Shown: positions 6,616 through 7,502 of the stretch, piece after piece
Layout: every line of letters starts with the position of its first letter
Numbering within the stretch: position 1 is the first letter of the stretch
NCBI GenBank assembly: GCA_965530995.1
Contig: CBESOB010000144.1
Location: 1-7,502, forward strand
Direction of reading: 5' to 3'
Source of the DNA: JABABD01 sp965530995
GTDB lineage: Bacteria; Bacteroidota; Bacteroidia; Flavobacteriales; Flavobacteriaceae
Length of the DNA stretch: 7,502 nucleotides
Translations under genes and position numbers: made by a program
The notes under the pieces: model-generated
What the model was told of the DNA's origin: nothing
The model's database searches: none
The model's input: only the letters and a program-made list of their open reading frames with translations

Positions 6616-6617
6616 TA
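6613..6617 (-). promoter_or_regulatory. TAATG stop/start overlap between the upstream gene and batA
   Basis: The upstream gene's TAA (6617-6615) shares its last A with the batA ATG (6615-6613) on the minus strand. The arrangement is the same as at the batA/batB junction, so three consecutive genes are coupled in this way and the upstream protein is probably a true partner of the Bat proteins. Confidence 0.8.
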
Positions 6618-7502
6618 GCTTTTTTCTTCTTGTTTCTTTTCTTCTTTTTTAAGCTCTATAGAATTCACTATTCTATCAACCATTTCCTTGGCATATGCGT
6701 CACCATCTCGCCATATAATGACTATTTGTTGCAGCACATTTTGTGCCGAAAAATTGAGTAAAATATAATTCCCAACACCAAATTTATCAGTCCCTGATAT
6801 TGGTATTTCGCCACTACCGTAAGTCTTTAATCCTTCGGCGCCATTAGGTGTAACAAACTTATCTTTTTGAACTAAGAGATTCTGTACACCTTGAGACTCC
6901 ATGAATTTCAAAACACCATCAATTTGTTTTTCAATATCAATTTCCGTGTCTTCTTTTGTGTAAACCGTGGAGCTCACCGATATATTAAATGATTCTAAGA
7001 GGCTACCATATTCAAATTTAGAACTCGTCAACTCATTCTTTAGATGCTCGGGTATTTCAGAAGGTACACGTGCAAGTACTTTTGGTGTCGTAATTGTCAC
7101 ACCAGGAGCCCCATATTCACTTCGTATCCATTCACCTTCTAACAACTCCTTGCTTGGATGCCCAAAAACATTATCCTTTAAGGTGTTAAATCCATAATAT
7201 GCCGTCAATCCAATGATCGATCCAATAACCACAAATGCGACTATAACAGATGTTATAATGATCTTTCTTCGTTTTTTCTTCCGTTCTTGTGCTTCACGAT
7301 ATTGCTCATCCCGTAATTTCTCTTCTTCTGTAGGTTCTGGTAATGCCTCTTTTACTTGATCGATCTCGATATCAATCGTTTGCCTGTCTATCTCTGCCAA
7401 GGCAATATCCGGTTTCGATTTCGCGAACTTCACTAAATCCGCTCTCTTCAAGATGGTCTCAGTATTATTAATAACTTTTTTGTTTTTAAACTTTTTTTTT
7501 TT
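6615..7502 (-). CDS. DUF4381/BatD-like Bat-operon membrane protein, C-terminal part (5' end beyond window)
   Basis: This open frame carries 295 residues and continues past the right edge. A TTG at 7451 would give a 278-residue product, but the codons before it are open (KVINNTETI then LKRADLVKFAKSKP) and belong to the same helical motif, so the true start is almost certainly outside. The VLKxADLVKFAKSKP-type helix is what I recall from proteins of about 550 residues coded between DUF58 and batA in Flavobacteriaceae, which have an exported N-terminal domain, a first membrane helix and a cytoplasmic helical domain. Visible here, counting from the edge: basic stretch (1-9), the ADLVKFAK helix (about 12-31), an acidic/charged segment ending ERKKKRRK, a membrane helix at about 81-103 (IIITSVIVAFVVIGSIIGLT), then a second extracytoplasmic domain with GHPSKELLEGEWIRSEYG (114-131) and YAKEMVDRIVNSIEL near the end, and a Lys/Glu-rich tail. 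No enzyme motif is seen. It overlaps batA by one base and is probably part of the Bat complex; its role is unknown. Confidence 0.82.
   Translation of the reverse strand, partial: KKKKFKNKKVINNTETILKRADLVKFAKSKPDIALAEIDRQTIDIEIDQVKEALPEPTEEEKLRDEQYREAQERKKKRRKIIITSVIVAFVVIGSIIGLTAYYGFNTLKDNVFGHPSKELLEGEWIRSEYGAPGVTITTPKVLARVPSEIPEHLKNELTSSKFEYGSLLESFNISVSSTVYTKEDTEIDIEKQIDGVLKFMESQGVQNLLVQKDKFVTPNGAEGLKTYGSGEIPISGTDKFGVGNYILLNFSAQNVLQQIVIIWRDGDAYAKEMVDRIVNSIELKKEEKKQEEKS

Noticed and set aside
5707..6761. Several plus-strand frames opposite batA and its upstream junction
   Set aside because: They overlap one another and the conserved VWA gene and have no recognisable motifs; treated as shadows.
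7449..7451. TTG as the start codon of the gene upstream of batA
   Set aside because: The reading frame is open further upstream and the ADLVKFAK helix motif continues across it, so an internal start is unlikely.
1..7502. CRISPR arrays, tRNA or rRNA genes, insertion sequences, toxin-antitoxin or defence modules
   Set aside because: No regularly spaced repeats, no tRNA-like folds, no transposase or nuclease motifs and no flanking direct repeats were seen; nearly all of the window is filled by the genes described.

Overview
The window looks like a chromosomal segment from a Flavobacteriaceae-type member of the Bacteroidota. The grounds are AT-rich DNA, Lys/Asn/Ile-rich proteins, little Shine-Dalgarno signal, a TAnnTTTG-like promoter box, and a gene order typical of that group. 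Every convincing gene is on the minus strand, so transcription runs from the right edge to the left.

Positions 7502 to 1045 hold most of a Bat (aerotolerance-type) operon. In transcription order it contains: the C-terminal part of a DUF4381/BatD-like membrane protein (6615-7502, open at the right edge); batA (5611-6615) and batB (4574-5611), two membrane-anchored von Willebrand A proteins with intact MIDAS motifs; batC (3664-4500), a TPR protein with a very long charged linker; batD (1799-3568), a large exported beta-rich protein with one membrane anchor; and batE (1045-1794), which has TPRs, two membrane helices and an SH3b-like domain. The first three genes are joined by TAATG stop/start overlaps and batD/batE by a 4-nt gap. 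batC is set apart by gaps of 73 and 95 nt. The moxR and DUF58 genes that usually open this operon, and its main promoter, would lie beyond the right edge.

The proteins suggest an envelope complex. BatA and BatB would present metal-dependent VWA domains, BatC and BatE would supply TPR docking surfaces, BatE adds an SH3b-like domain, and BatD and the upstream protein supply large extracytoplasmic regions. MoxR-type AAA+ ATPases are the expected cytoplasmic partners. The biochemical role is unsettled: the name comes from a Bacteroides fragilis aerotolerance phenotype that does not hold in every organism.

Left of the operon, 948-1044 holds a possible weak terminator, an AT-rich inverted repeat and a TAnnTTTG-like box in front of a 101-residue exported or membrane-anchored protein of unknown function (642-947). 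After a 79-nt gap with several small palindromes comes the 5' part of a SulP-family anion transporter (1-562, running off the left edge).

I found no tRNA, rRNA, CRISPR array, insertion sequence or defence system. The window is mostly a recognisable conserved operon. The less explained parts are the protein upstream of BatA, the batC linker, an intergenic repeat between batC and batD, and the small protein ending in SPPPEYFIL.
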